A stretch of 64,000 nt of DNA from Streptomyces tendae (lineage in GTDB: Bacteria; Actinomycetota; Actinomycetes; Streptomycetales; Streptomycetaceae), in assembly GCF_014650435.1 (NCBI RefSeq), contig NZ_BMUY01000001.1, positions 1 through 64,000 on the forward strand, given 5' to 3'. Below, in pieces: positions 25,102 to 33,494 of this stretch (positions within the stretch are counted from its first letter, which is position 1; each line of letters opens with the position of its first letter). The translations under genes and the position numbers were made by a program. The notes under the pieces were generated by a model, which did not search any database, was not told the DNA's origin, and saw only the letters and a program-made list of their open reading frames with translations.

Positions 25102-25455
25102 GTGAGTGCCATGACCTCCTCCACGCGTCGCAGCCCCGAGTCCCCGTCCACGACGACCGACGAGCTGGTGCGGGAACTGCGGCAGGTGCGCGCGGAGAAC
25201 AGACAGCTCAAGCAGGCCCTCGCCTCGCACGCCGCGGTCGACCAGGCCATCGGCGTGCTGACCGTCCTGGGCCGGATCAGCCCCGCCGACGGCTTCACCG
25301 TCCTGCGGGAAACCTCCCAGCACACCAACGTCAGACTCTCCGTCGTGGCCGAGTACCTCCTGGACCACGCGCGGGGCGCGACGCTGCCCGCCGTCCTGCA
25401 CGGCGAACTCCACGCGGCCCTCTCCCGCCACGCGGGCCCCCGTGCCGACCCCTGA
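25102..25455 (+). CDS. ANTAR-domain protein
   Basis: 117 residues starting at GTG 25102, or 114 from ATG 25111. A coiled-coil-like stretch DELVRELRQVRAENRQLKQAL precedes the ANTAR three-helix core, ASHAAVDQAIGVLTVLGRISPADGFTVLRETSQHTNVRLSVVAEYLL, with the conserved A-x3-IG-x5 pattern. ANTAR domains bind two-hexaloop RNA and act as antiterminators. No receiver or GAF domain is present, so activity would have to come from a partner or be constitutive. Confidence 0.85.
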   Translation: MSAMTSSTRRSPESPSTTTDELVRELRQVRAENRQLKQALASHAAVDQAIGVLTVLGRISPADGFTVLRETSQHTNVRLSVVAEYLLDHARGATLPAVLHGELHAALSRHAGPRADP

Positions 25456-25569
25456 CCGAGGTCGGCACCGTTCGTTCCGAGCGGGCTCAGGACGTCAGGG
25501 CATCAGGGCATGACGATGGGGGAGTTGGGGGCTGACCGGAGCCGGTGACGACGACCTCGCGTATCTCGC

Positions 25570-25992
25570 TCATGCCGTCGCCCCCGGCTTCGGCGGGGCG
25601 ATCTCGGCGATCAGGCCCTCGACCAGGGTCTTGATCTCGTCACGGATGGGGCGGACGGCCTCGACGCCCTGGCCTGCCGGGTCGTCGAGCTTCCAGTCGA
25701 GGTACCGCTTGCCGGGGAAGACGGGGCAGGTGTCGCCGCAGCCCATGGTGATACAGACGTCCGACTCGCGCACCGCGTCGACGGTGAGGATCTTCGGCAC
25801 CTCTGTGGAGATGTCGATGCCGACCTCGGCCATGGCCTCGACGGCGGCCGGGTTGACCTGATCTCCGGGGGCGGAGCCGGCGGAGCGGACCTCGACGCGG
25901 TCTCCGGCCAGGTGAGTCAGCCAGGCGGCGGCCATCTGGGAGCGGCCGGCGTTGTGGACGCAGACGAACAGGACGGACGGCTTGTCGGCCAT
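25570..25992 (-). CDS. arsC: arsenate reductase (low-molecular-weight phosphatase fold)
   Basis: 140 residues from ATG 25992. The phosphate loop C11VHNAGRS18 carries the nucleophile, and further cysteines at 80, 85 and 89 (CGDTC) form the redox relay typical of thioredoxin- or mycothiol-coupled ArsC. DWKLDDPAG supplies the acid/base aspartate. It reduces arsenate to arsenite for export. It is divergent from arsR and acr3, 95 bp apart, sharing the regulatory region. Confidence 0.93.
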   Translation of the reverse strand: MADKPSVLFVCVHNAGRSQMAAAWLTHLAGDRVEVRSAGSAPGDQVNPAAVEAMAEVGIDISTEVPKILTVDAVRESDVCITMGCGDTCPVFPGKRYLDWKLDDPAGQGVEAVRPIRDEIKTLVEGLIAEIAPPKPGATA

Positions 25993-26048
25993 GGTGATCG
26001 TTCTCTCTCGTCGCACGGCGGAACCCAGCGGCCAATGACTTCAGCTCC

Positions 26049-26062
26049 TGCTGATGTCAGCA
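26049..26062. promoter_or_regulatory. candidate ArsR operator between arsC and arsR
   Basis: TGCTGA-TG-TCAGCA inverted repeat, with a related TCAG...CTGA pair at 26081-26094 that overlaps the arsR start. GACTTCAG also occurs twice (26037-26044 and 26093-26100). Placement fits repression of both divergent genes. Confidence 0.5.
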
Positions 26063-26087
26063 AGCGGTGATGTGACAGTATCAGTGC

Positions 26088-26396
26088 ATGCTGACTTCAG
26101 TCGATCCTGATGTGATGCGGGTGCTGGGTGATCCGCTCCGCCTGAAAATCGTGACTCTCCTGGCGTCCGAGACGCTCTGCACGACGCACCTGGTCGAGGA
26201 GACCGGAGCCAAGCAGACCAACCTCTCCAACCACATGAAGGTGTTGCGCGAGGCCGGGATCGTGGAGACCGAGCCCTGCGGCCGCTACACCTACTACAAG
26301 CTCAAGCCCGAGGTCCTGGCCGGCCTGTCCGACCAGTTCGCCGAACTCGCCGCCGCCGCCCGCACCGCCGCCGGGAACAAGAGGGCCTGCCCGTGA
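26088..26396 (+). CDS. arsR: ArsR-family transcriptional regulator (first)
   Basis: 102 residues. Winged-helix ArsR: VLGDPLRLKIVTLLASETLCTTHLVEETGAKQTNLSNHMKVLREAGIVETEPCGRYTYYKL. The metal cysteines are Cys31 and Cys64 plus a penultimate-region Cys near 100; the classical CVCDL motif is absent. The GTG of acr3 overlaps its stop (GTGA at 26393), so the two are co-translated. It would be released from the adjacent repeats by arsenite. Confidence 0.9.
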   Translation: MLTSVDPDVMRVLGDPLRLKIVTLLASETLCTTHLVEETGAKQTNLSNHMKVLREAGIVETEPCGRYTYYKLKPEVLAGLSDQFAELAAAARTAAGNKRACP

Positions 26397-27502
26397 CCTC
26401 CACCGAGCCCACCGCCTCCGTGCGGGCCGAGGACGGCGACGACTCGATCGTCAAGAGGCTCTCCACCCTCGACCGCTACCTCGCGGTCTGGATCCTCATC
26501 GCCATGGCCGTCGGCCTCGGGCTCGGACGGGCCGTTCCAGGGCTGAACGACGCGCTGGCGAAGGTGGAGGTCGGCGGTGTCTCCCTGCCGATCGCGCTCG
26601 GCCTGCTCGTGATGATGTACCCGGTCCTCGCCAAGGTCCGCTACGACCGGCTGGACGCCGTCACCGGCGACCGGAAGCTGATGATCTCCTCCCTGGTCGT
26701 CAACTGGATCCTCGGACCCGCGGTGATGTTCGCCCTGGCGTGGATCTTCCTGCCGGACCTTCCCGAGTACCGCACCGGCCTGATCATCGTCGGCCTGGCC
26801 CGCTGCATCGCCATGGTGATCATCTGGAACGACCTCGCCTGCGGCGACCGCGAGGCCGCGGCCGTGCTCGTCGCGCTGAACTCGGTCTTCCAGGTCCTGG
26901 CGTTCGGTCTGCTGGGTTGGTTCTACCTCGACCTGCTGCCCGGCTGGCTCGGTCTCGGTGACGGCGAACACCTGGACATCTCGATGTGGGAGATCGCCCT
27001 GAACGTGGTCGTCTTCCTCGGAGTCCCGCTGCTTGCCGGCTTCCTGACCCGCCGGATCGGTGAGCAGAAGATGGGCCGCGAGGGCTACGAACAGCGCTTC
27101 CTGCCGAAGATCGGGCCGTGGGCGCTGTACGGGCTGCTGTTCACGATCGTCATCCTCTTCGCCCTTCAGGGCAAGACCATCACCTCGCAGCCGCTGGACG
27201 TCGCCCGGATCGCGCTGCCGCTGCTGGTCTACTTCGCGGTCATGTTCTTCGGCACCTTCCTCCTCGGCAAGGGCCTTGGGCTCGCCTACGACCGCACCAC
27301 CACGCTGGCGTTCACCGCGGCGGGCAACAACTTCGAGCTGGCCATCGCGGTCGCCATCGCCACCTTCGGTGTCACCTCCGGCCAGGCCCTGTCCGGCGTG
27401 GTCGGCCCGCTCATCGAAGTCCCGGTGCTGATCGGCCTGGTCTACGTCGCGCTCGCCTGGCGAAGGAAGTTCGCCGCCGGCACGGTGACGACGGCACCGT
27501 GA
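26393..27502 (+). CDS. acr3: ACR3-family arsenite efflux permease
   Basis: 369 residues with about 10 hydrophobic helices, beginning LSTLDRYLAVWILIAMAVGLGLG. The signature cysteine segment GLARCIAMVIIWNDLACGD in the fourth helix and the late TLAFTAAGNNFELAIAVAIATFG motif are both present, diagnostic of ACR3 rather than the ArsB family. It exports arsenite (and possibly antimonite) in exchange for protons. Start overlaps arsR by GTGA. Confidence 0.93.
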   Translation: MTSTEPTASVRAEDGDDSIVKRLSTLDRYLAVWILIAMAVGLGLGRAVPGLNDALAKVEVGGVSLPIALGLLVMMYPVLAKVRYDRLDAVTGDRKLMISSLVVNWILGPAVMFALAWIFLPDLPEYRTGLIIVGLARCIAMVIIWNDLACGDREAAAVLVALNSVFQVLAFGLLGWFYLDLLPGWLGLGDGEHLDISMWEIALNVVVFLGVPLLAGFLTRRIGEQKMGREGYEQRFLPKIGPWALYGLLFTIVILFALQGKTITSQPLDVARIALPLLVYFAVMFFGTFLLGKGLGLAYDRTTTLAFTAAGNNFELAIAVAIATFGVTSGQALSGVVGPLIEVPVLIGLVYVALAWRRKFAAGTVTTAP

Positions 27503-27533
27503 AGCAGGACACGGATGCGGTGGTGGCAGGCGG

Positions 27534-27899
27534 TCAGGCGCGCAGGTCGAGCATCGCGGCCATGGCTGCCACCACCGACGGCGCGACCCGGTAGTAGACC
27601 CAGGTGCCACGCCGCTCGGAGGTCAGCAGGCCGGCCTCGCGGAGCTTCTTCAGGTGGTGGGACACGGTCGGCTGGGACACGCCGACGTCGGCGATGTCGC
27701 ACACGCACGCCTCCCCGCCCGGATGCGAGGCGATCTTGGAGAACAGGCGCAGGCGCACCGGGTCCGACAGTGCCTTGAACATGGCGGCCATCTTCTCCGC
27801 GTCCGCCGGGGCCAGCTCACCGGCGGTGATCGGCGGGCAGCACGGCACGACGTCACCGTCCTGCAGGACGGGGAGTTCCACGACCTCTGATTTCGACAT
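27534..27899 (-). CDS. arsR: ArsR-family regulator with CC and CVCDI motifs (second)
   Basis: 121 residues from ATG 27899. Two thiol sites are visible: N-terminal Cys20-Cys21 (VVPCCPP) and CVCDI at 65-69 in the first recognition region. Winged helix ALSDPVRLRLFSKIASH and VSQPTVSHHLKKLREAGLL follow. The CVCD motif is the classical As(III)/Sb(III) switch. It is convergent with acr3 (31 bp) and divergent from the ArsO gene. Confidence 0.9.
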   Translation of the reverse strand: MSKSEVVELPVLQDGDVVPCCPPITAGELAPADAEKMAAMFKALSDPVRLRLFSKIASHPGGEACVCDIADVGVSQPTVSHHLKKLREAGLLTSERRGTWVYYRVAPSVVAAMAAMLDLRA

Positions 27900-27917
27900 G
27901 CTTCTATGTTGACACTC

Positions 27918-27970
27918 GTCGATATGGGAGGCAAGCTCCGAGGTGCGGATAGACATCGACAGACATCGAA
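27918..27970. promoter_or_regulatory. candidate ArsR operator region upstream of arsR2 and arsO
   Basis: A CGTCGATAT half-site at 27918 is followed by two copies of AGACATCGA (27951-27959 and 27961-27969). CGTCGATAT and ATAGACATCGA make an imperfect inverted pair. It lies between two divergent genes. Confidence 0.4.
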
Positions 27971-28121
27971 GCAAGGAGTCGTCGTCGGCGCCGGTTTCTG
28001 CGGCACCTGTGCCCAGGTCAGCGGCAGCGCCACCCCGGCCGCCGAACGCCGGCAGCACACCCGGCCGGCCGCCTTCACCCACGCGCGCTGCCCCCTTCGC
28101 CCCTCAAGGAGACCGAGCATC

Positions 28122-29519
28122 ATGAGCACCCAACAGCTCCCTGTCGTCGTCATCGGGGCCGGCCCCGTCGGGCTCGCGGCCGCCGTCCACCTCGTCGAGC
28201 GCGGCATCGAGCCCCTCGTCCTGGAAGCGGGCGGCCGCGCCGGTGCGGCCGTGCGCGAGTGGAGCCACGTGCGTCTGTTCTCCACCTGGGGCGAGGTCGT
28301 CGATCCGGCCGCCGAGAAGCTCCTCGCCCCCACGGGCTGGACCCGCCCCGACCCGGCGACGTACCCGTCCGGCGGAGACTGGGCCGAGCGGTATCTGCAG
28401 CCCCTCGCGGACGCCCTCGGCGACAAGGTCCGCACCGGGGCCACCGTCACCGGTGTCTCCAGGGCCGGCCGCGACCGGATCGTCGACGCCGACCGGGACC
28501 GGCAACCGTTCGTCGTGCACGTCGAGTACGCCGACGGCCGTGAGGAGCGCGTCTTCGCCCGCGCCGTGATCGACGCCTCCGGCACGTGGGCCACGGCCGG
28601 CCCGGCCGGCGGTAGCGGACTGCCCGCGCTCGGCGAGCAGGCGGCGGCCGACCGGATCACCTACCGCGTACCGGACCTGAAGGACCCGGCCGTACGCGCC
28701 CGTTACGCGGGTAAGCGCACGGCCGTGATCGGCTCGGGTGCCTCCGCCTTCACCGCGCTCGCGTACCTCGCCGAGCTGGCCCGGTCCGAGGACGGTACGG
28801 GCACGCATGCGGTGTGGGTCCTGCGCCGCGGCATCTCCGGCTCCACCTTCGGCGGCGGCACCGCCGACCAGCTGCCCGCCCGCGGCGCCCTCGGCCTCGC
28901 CGCGAAGGCCGCCGTCGACAAGGGGTACGCGGACGCGGTCACCGGCTTCCGCACCGAGGCGTTCGAGCGCGACGGTGACGGCCGTCTGGTCCTGGTGGGC
29001 GAGGACGGACGTCGCCTCGAACCGGTGGACGAGGTCGTCGCCCTGACCGGCTTCCGCCCCGACCTCTCCTTCCTGGACGAACTGCGCCTGGGCCTGGACG
29101 AACGCCTCCAGGCCCCGGTGGGACTGGCCCCGCTGATCGACCCCAACCAGCACTCCTGCGGCACCGTCTACCCGCACGGCCACCGCGAGCTCTCGCACCC
29201 GGAACGGGGCATCTACCTGGTCGGCATGAAGTCCTACGGCCGCGCCCCCACCTTCCTGGCCATGACCGGCTACGAGCAGGTCCGGTCCGTCGCCGCCGCG
29301 ATCGCAGGCGACCTCGACGCCGCCGACCGCGTGGAACTCACCCTCCCGGAGACCGGAGTCTGCGGCGGGGCGGGCCTGTTCGACACCCCCGACACGCGGC
29401 AGGCCGACGGTGGCGGATGCTGCGCTGCCCCGGAACCGCAGCTCGTGCAGCTCGAGACGCGCCCGGCGGTAGGCACGGCTGCCGAGGAAGCCCCGGCGGG
29501 CGGCTGCTGCGGCTCGTGA
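28122..29519 (+). CDS. arsO: ArsO-like FAD/NAD(P) monooxygenase with cysteine tail
   Basis: 465 residues from ATG 28122 with AAGGAG about 10 bases upstream. Dinucleotide-binding motif PVVVIGAGPVGLAAAVHLVERG (residues about 6-27) and a second one AVIGSGASAFTALAYL (about 203-218) show a flavoprotein monooxygenase of the FMO/trxB-like type; the context matches ArsO of actinobacterial ars operons. The C-terminal 80 residues carry three cysteine clusters (VCGG, GGCCA, GGCCGS), plausible arsenic ligands. Reaction is not established from sequence. Divergent from arsR2; arsR3 follows 67 bp on. Confidence 0.8.
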   Translation: MSTQQLPVVVIGAGPVGLAAAVHLVERGIEPLVLEAGGRAGAAVREWSHVRLFSTWGEVVDPAAEKLLAPTGWTRPDPATYPSGGDWAERYLQPLADALGDKVRTGATVTGVSRAGRDRIVDADRDRQPFVVHVEYADGREERVFARAVIDASGTWATAGPAGGSGLPALGEQAAADRITYRVPDLKDPAVRARYAGKRTAVIGSGASAFTALAYLAELARSEDGTGTHAVWVLRRGISGSTFGGGTADQLPARGALGLAAKAAVDKGYADAVTGFRTEAFERDGDGRLVLVGEDGRRLEPVDEVVALTGFRPDLSFLDELRLGLDERLQAPVGLAPLIDPNQHSCGTVYPHGHRELSHPERGIYLVGMKSYGRAPTFLAMTGYEQVRSVAAAIAGDLDAADRVELTLPETGVCGGAGLFDTPDTRQADGGGCCAAPEPQLVQLETRPAVGTAAEEAPAGGCCGS

Positions 29520-29543
29520 CCTCCCTGGCCTCAGCTCCTCGCG

Positions 29544-29577
29544 ATACACGATTCCCTGAATTCACGAATCCCTGTAT
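29544..29577. promoter_or_regulatory. candidate operator for the third ArsR protein
   Basis: An imperfect inverted repeat (ATACACGATTC ... GAATCCCTGTAT) with internal direct repeats ATTCCCTGAAT / AATCCCTGTAT, ending 9 bases upstream of the GTG start. AT-rich compared with its surroundings; autoregulation is likely. Confidence 0.45.
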
Positions 29578-29586
29578 CCTCGCGGT

Positions 29587-29922
29587 GTGCTGACTGTTGC
29601 TCCCGACATCGAGGTGCTGGCCCGGTTCGGCCGTGCGCTGGCCGATCCGATCCGCTGCCGTGTCCTGCTCGCCCTGCGCGAAGCCCCCGCCTATCCGGCC
29701 GACCTCGCCGACGGGCTCGGCGTCTCGCGGACCCGTTTGTCGAACCACCTGGCCTGCCTGCGCGACTGCGGCCTGGTCGTCACGGTCCCCGACGGCCGCC
29801 GCACCCGCTACGAGCTGGCCGACGAACGACTCGGCCACGCGCTGGACGACCTGCGCACCGCCGTGGTGGCCGTGGAGGGCGACCGCACGTGCGTCGACGC
29901 GGACGAGAAGGGGTGCTGCTGA
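29587..29922 (+). CDS. ArsR-family regulator with C-terminal cysteines (third)
   Basis: 111 residues from a GTG at 29587. ArsR winged helix: ALADPIRCRVLLALREAPAYPADLADGLGVSRTRLSNHLACLRDCGLVV. Cysteines at the helix (RCRV), LACLRDCG, and a C-terminal KGCC give it a metal-binding set like the CmtR (Cd/Pb) subgroup rather than CVCD-type ArsR. The next gene, a cation transporter, starts 2 bases after its stop, so it probably regulates that transporter. Confidence 0.87.
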   Translation: MLTVAPDIEVLARFGRALADPIRCRVLLALREAPAYPADLADGLGVSRTRLSNHLACLRDCGLVVTVPDGRRTRYELADERLGHALDDLRTAVVAVEGDRTCVDADEKGCC

Positions 29923-29924
29923 CC

Positions 29925-30608
29925 ATGAGCGCGGGCATACCCGTGGCTCTCGGCCCTTCGGCCGCCCGCCGGGAAGCGCTGGTACGGCGGATACGGCTGC
30001 TGGTCGCCGCGACGATCGCCTACAACGTCGTCGAGGCGGCCGTCGCCCTCACCGCCGGCACGCTGGCCTCGTCCACCGCGCTGATCGGTTTCGGTCTGGA
30101 CTCCGTGATCGAGGTGTCCTCCGCGGCCGCGGTCGCCTGGCAGTTCTCCTCGACAGACCACGCGGTGCGAGAGGCCCGGGAGAAGAGGACGCTCCGGATC
30201 ATCGCTGGGTCGTTCTTCGCGCTCGCCGCGTACGTCAGCGTCGACGCGGTTCGGGCGCTGGCCGGAACCGGCGAGGCCGGGCGTTCCGTCCCCGGCATCG
30301 TGCTCGCCGCGCTCTCGCTCGCGATCATGCCGTTCCTGTCCGCCGCTCAGCGCAAGGCCGGGCGCGAACTCGGATCTGCCTCGGCAGTGGCGGATTCGAA
30401 GCAGACGTTGCTGTGCACGTACCTCTCGGCGGTGCTGTTGGCGGGCCTCGTCCTCAACGCCACCCTCGGCTGGTCCTGGGCCGACCCGATCGCCGCGCTG
30501 GTCATCGCGGGCATCGCCGTCAAGGAAGGACGCGACGCCTGGCAGGGCAAGGGCTGCTGCGCCCCCGGCCCCGAGCGGACCGACACCGGCAGTTGCTGCG
30601 GCAGGTAA
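29925..30608 (+). CDS. cation diffusion facilitator-like transporter
   Basis: 227 residues with about six hydrophobic segments (starting LLVAATIAYNVVEAAVALTAGTLASSTALIGFGLDSVIEVSSA), the DxxxE-type metal site of CDF transporters visible in FGLDSVIEVSS. A Cys-rich tail (GKGCCAPG...SCCGR) may bind thiophilic metals. The ATG at 29925 follows the arsR3 stop by two bases. It likely exports a divalent or thiophilic cation; the metal is undefined. Confidence 0.82.
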   Translation: MSAGIPVALGPSAARREALVRRIRLLVAATIAYNVVEAAVALTAGTLASSTALIGFGLDSVIEVSSAAAVAWQFSSTDHAVREAREKRTLRIIAGSFFALAAYVSVDAVRALAGTGEAGRSVPGIVLAALSLAIMPFLSAAQRKAGRELGSASAVADSKQTLLCTYLSAVLLAGLVLNATLGWSWADPIAALVIAGIAVKEGRDAWQGKGCCAPGPERTDTGSCCGR

Positions 30609-30618
30609 GAATGAGGGC

Positions 30619-30810
30619 ATGGCGACATGCAAGAAGTGCGGTGCGGACAAGCGCCGTTGGCCCCGGTCCTGCCAGCGGTGCGGATCCGGCTCGGACCGGA
30701 TTGACGCCGCCGCGGACGTCGCCGACGTAGCCGTGCAGAGCGGACTGTTCGGTTGGATCTGGCGCGGGGTCGTGAGCATGGTGCGGCTGGTGCTGCGCGC
30801 CCTCAACTGA
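30619..30810 (+). CDS. small zinc-ribbon / membrane protein
   Basis: 63 residues. CKKCGADKRRWPRSCQRCG gives two CxxC knuckles (residues 4-7 and 18-21), followed by a spacer and a C-terminal hydrophobic segment (LFGWIWRGVVSMVRLVLRAL). It is 10 bp downstream of the CDF gene on the same strand. Function unknown; a zinc-ribbon membrane tail could be a metal sensor or adaptor. Confidence 0.6.
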   Translation: MATCKKCGADKRRWPRSCQRCGSGSDRIDAAADVADVAVQSGLFGWIWRGVVSMVRLVLRALN

Positions 30811-30841
30811 CGAGCTCGCGACCCGTCGTCCTCACGACCGC

Positions 30842-31079
30842 CTACAGGATGGGCCGTTCGCTGATGATGGTGGTGCCGTCAGGATTCCGTCCGAAGGCGG
30901 CCTCCAGAACGTCGGGGAGGTCTTCCTCGGAGACCGTGGTGCGCACCTCCGCCAATACCTGGGGAAAGTCGTCATCGTCGATGACGCCCAACGAGATCCA
31001 GCTCCAGGTACCAGGCGTCATCGGGCACGGAGTACATCGCAGTGATCGCGTAGTCGCCGTCGGGGTGTCGCAAGACCAT
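30842..31079 (-). pseudogene. frameshifted hypothetical gene
   Basis: From an ATG at 31079 the frame reads MVLRHPDGDYAITAMYSVPDD and on to ELDLVG, with normal codon third-position GC, then hits a stop soon after position 30985. The sense continues in the next frame as VIDDDDFPQVLAEVRTTVSEEDLPDVLEAAFGRNPDG to the stop at 30842. One extra base in or near GTTGGGCGTC (about 30985-30992) explains it. About 78 residues would result. Either a real inactivating insertion or a sequencing error. No family recognised. Confidence 0.6.
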
Positions 31080-31221
31080 CGCCGCATGCTGTCACGCCAG
31101 CCTTTCCGACCGACCAACAGCGCCGCGTTCCGTTGGTGGGCTTGATCGCCGCACGGCAAGCCGTTCCTCCAGATCGCGGTCTGCACGGCCGGGGCCGCCG
31201 CCGACGTCGGAGAAACCCCGG

Positions 31222-31653
31222 CTAGGGCCACACCAGGCAGTACGGCTGATGCCCCGCCTCATGCAGCCGGTGGCTGAAGTCCTGCCACTCGTGCAGCAAC
31301 TGGTACACGTTGAACGCGTCCCGGGGGCCGCCGCGGTCCGGGACCGTGGACCATATGAAGGCGGCCGCGCCGACCGCTTCCTCGCCGATGCCGCGCAGGG
31401 GGTCGACGACGGTCATCGGGAGCTTCACGACCGCGTAGTCGGGGTGCAGGACGACCAGTTCCAGCGGGGGGACCTTGTGCAGGGGGACGCCCTCGATGCC
31501 GGTGAGGACCATGGCGGCCATGGTCTCCGGCTTGATCTTGGTGAACATGCCGTTCATCCCGAGCTCGTCGCCGCCCAGCTCCTCGGGGCGCATCGAGATC
31601 GGGACGCGGGCCGCGGTCGCGCCGTCGGGCGCGCCGAAGTACTTGTAGGTCAC
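31222..31653 (-). CDS. conserved hypothetical protein
   Basis: 143 residues from GTG 31653 (GGTGGGG directly before it). The sequence is well ordered and acidic, with [42 protein letters not shown] and a Tyr/Trp/His-rich end ([23 protein letters not shown]). It contains no signal peptide or transmembrane helix and matches no family I can name. The open frame upstream does not look like coding sequence. A shorter upstream candidate ORF overlaps its start. Confidence 0.7.
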   Translation of the reverse strand: MTYKYFGAPDGATAARVPISMRPEELGGDELGMNGMFTKIKPETMAAMVLTGIEGVPLHKVPPLELVVLHPDYAVVKLPMTVVDPLRGIGEEAVGAAAFIWSTVPDRGGPRDAFNVYQLLHEWQDFSHRLHEAGHQPYCLVWP

Positions 31654-31856
31654 CCCCACCCGACCACCATTCCTGCTCCCCGCCCCCAGCCGGTCGGCCC
31701 GCCCGGAGAGCCGGTCGGGCTCGCTCGGTGTGCCGTGTGTCTGACGTGCTTCGGACGCTTCCTCCGCCTCGCGTCGGTGCCTTCCCCGCCGGGCACGTCG
31801 AGGACCCAGGTCATCGGTCCCCTCGCCCAGTCCGCCACCGCGATGCATATCTCCAC
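31650..31856 (-). CDS. possible small ORF upstream of 31222-31653
   Basis: 68 residues from a GTG at 31856. The start [26 protein letters not shown] looks protein-like with high GC3, but the second half is Arg/Pro/Gly-rich and less convincing. Its TGA overlaps the GTG of the next gene (GTGA). No strong ribosome-binding site. No known relative; may be spurious. Confidence 0.3.
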   Translation of the reverse strand: MEICIAVADWARGPMTWVLDVPGGEGTDARRRKRPKHVRHTAHRASPTGSPGGPTGWGRGAGMVVGWG

Positions 31857-32177
31857 CCGACTGCTTTTCTAGGACGCGTGGCCCCCGCCGCGCAACCCGA
31901 TCATCGTGTCAGTGACCTCCCCCACGGCCGCTCGCCGAAACGTGCGGTGAAACATATGTACGTCATATGTCCCTCGTCCGTTCGCGGGACGGCCGGGAGC
32001 CGCGCCCGCGTCGTCCCGGTGAGCTGCGTGGATGGGTTCCAGTCTGGCAGACGGTACGGCGTTCGGGGCGGTTGTCTACCCTTGTCGAAGTCACCCTGGG
32101 CAACCAGCGGCCGAGCGGGACCCGCACAGGGTCCGATACGTCGGAGAAGGTCGAGAAGGTCGGAGAAGTCGCAGGTC
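31857..32177. promoter_or_regulatory. upstream region of hemL (321 bp)
   Basis: No gene is seen. A direct repeat of ACATATG/TCATATGT lies at about 31952-31970, giving an AT-rich island (AACATATGTACGTCATATGT) about 210 bp upstream of hemL, and a GAGAAGGTCGAGAAGGTCGGAGAAG repeat runs into the ribosome-binding site just before the ATG. The promoter of hemL must lie here. Confidence 0.45.
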
Positions 32178-33494
32178 ATGAGCGAACTGGCATATCCATA
32201 CGAAGCACCGGCCTCGCAGGCTCTGTTCGACCGCGCCGCGGCCGTCACGCCCGGCGGCGTGAACTCCCCGGTGCGCGCCTTCCGCGCCGTCGGCGGCACG
32301 CCCCGGTTCATGGTGTCGGGCACCGGGCCGTACCTGACGGACGCGGACGGGCGTGAGTACGTCGACCTCGTGTGCTCCTGGGGGCCGATGATCCTCGGGC
32401 ACGCGCACCCCGAGGTGATCGCTGCCGTGCAGGAGGCCGTGGCCCGCGGCACGTCCTTCGGCACGCCCGCCGAGGGCGAGGTCGCGCTCGCCGAGGCGAT
32501 GGTCGAGCGGGTCGCGCCGCTGGAGGAGGTCCGGCTCGTGTCCAGCGGGACCGAGGCCACCATGTCGGCGATCCGGCTCGCCCGCGGATTCACGCAGCGC
32601 ACCAAGGTGATCAAGTTCGCCGGGTGCTACCACGGCCACGTCGACTCGCTGCTGGCCGCCGCGGGCTCAGGCGTCGCCACCTTCGCGCTGCCCGACACCC
32701 CCGGCGTCACCGGCGCCCAGGCGAGCGACACGATCGTGCTGCCGTACAACGACCTGGAGGCCGTGCACGCCGCCTTCGCCGCCCACCCCGGCGAGATCGC
32801 CTGCGTGATCACGGAGGCGTCGCCCGGCAACATGGGCGTCGTGCCGCCGCTGCCCGGGTTCAACCAGGGGCTCAAGGACGCCTGCGCGGCCAACGGCGCG
32901 CTGTTCGTGTCCGACGAGGTCATGACCGGCTTCCGGACCAGCCGCGCCGGGTGGTACGGCGTGGAGGGCGTCGTGCCCGACCTCATGACCTTCGGGAAGG
33001 TGATGGGGGGCGGGTTCCCCGCCGCCGCGTTCGGGGGGCGGGCGGATGTCATGGCGCACCTCGCGCCGGCCGGGCCCGTCTACCAGGCCGGCACCCTCTC
33101 CGGGAACCCGGTCGCCACCGCCGCCGGGCTCGCCCAGCTGCGGCTCCTCGACGACGCCGCGTACGAGACCGTCGACGCCGTGTCCGCGCGGATCCAGTCG
33201 CTCGTGACCGAGGCGCTGTCCAAGGAGGGCGTCGCGCACACGGTGCAGAACGCCTCCAACATGTTCTCCGTGTTCTTCACCGACCGGCCGGTCCGCAACT
33301 ACGAGGACGCCAAGGCGCAGGAGTCCTTCCGGTTCACCGCCTTCTTCCACTCCCTCCTCTCGAACGGCGTCTACCTGCCGCCGTCCTCCTTCGAGTCCTG
33401 GTTCGTGTCCACCGCCCACGACGAGCGGGCCGTCCAGCGCATCGCGGACGCCCTCCCGGCGGCGGCCCGCGCGGCAGCGGAGGCGACGGCATGA
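32178..33494 (+). CDS. hemL: glutamate-1-semialdehyde 2,1-aminomutase
   Basis: 438 residues, PLP-dependent aminotransferase fold that makes 5-aminolevulinate from glutamate-1-semialdehyde (C5 haem pathway). Motifs: [53 protein letters not shown] (PLP phosphate loop), and the lysine of [16 protein letters not shown] (about residue 272) which forms the Schiff base. Start chosen at ATG 32178 because the family begins here; the longer frame upstream is not conserved-looking. The phosphatase gene overlaps its stop by ATGA. Confidence 0.96.
   Translation: MSELAYPYEAPASQALFDRAAAVTPGGVNSPVRAFRAVGGTPRFMVSGTGPYLTDADGREYVDLVCSWGPMILGHAHPEVIAAVQEAVARGTSFGTPAEGEVALAEAMVERVAPLEEVRLVSSGTEATMSAIRLARGFTQRTKVIKFAGCYHGHVDSLLAAAGSGVATFALPDTPGVTGAQASDTIVLPYNDLEAVHAAFAAHPGEIACVITEASPGNMGVVPPLPGFNQGLKDACAANGALFVSDEVMTGFRTSRAGWYGVEGVVPDLMTFGKVMGGGFPAAAFGGRADVMAHLAPAGPVYQAGTLSGNPVATAAGLAQLRLLDDAAYETVDAVSARIQSLVTEALSKEGVAHTVQNASNMFSVFFTDRPVRNYEDAKAQESFRFTAFFHSLLSNGVYLPPSSFESWFVSTAHDERAVQRIADALPAAARAAAEATA

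Noticed and set aside
28104..29549. 481-residue minus-strand frame opposite ArsO
   Set aside because: Antisense shadow; the plus strand has two nucleotide-binding motifs and a ribosome-binding site.
31654..31848. upstream extension of the hypothetical gene to 31848
   Set aside because: The added part is Arg/Gly-rich, lacks domain character, and the GTG at 31653 has a good purine-rich site.
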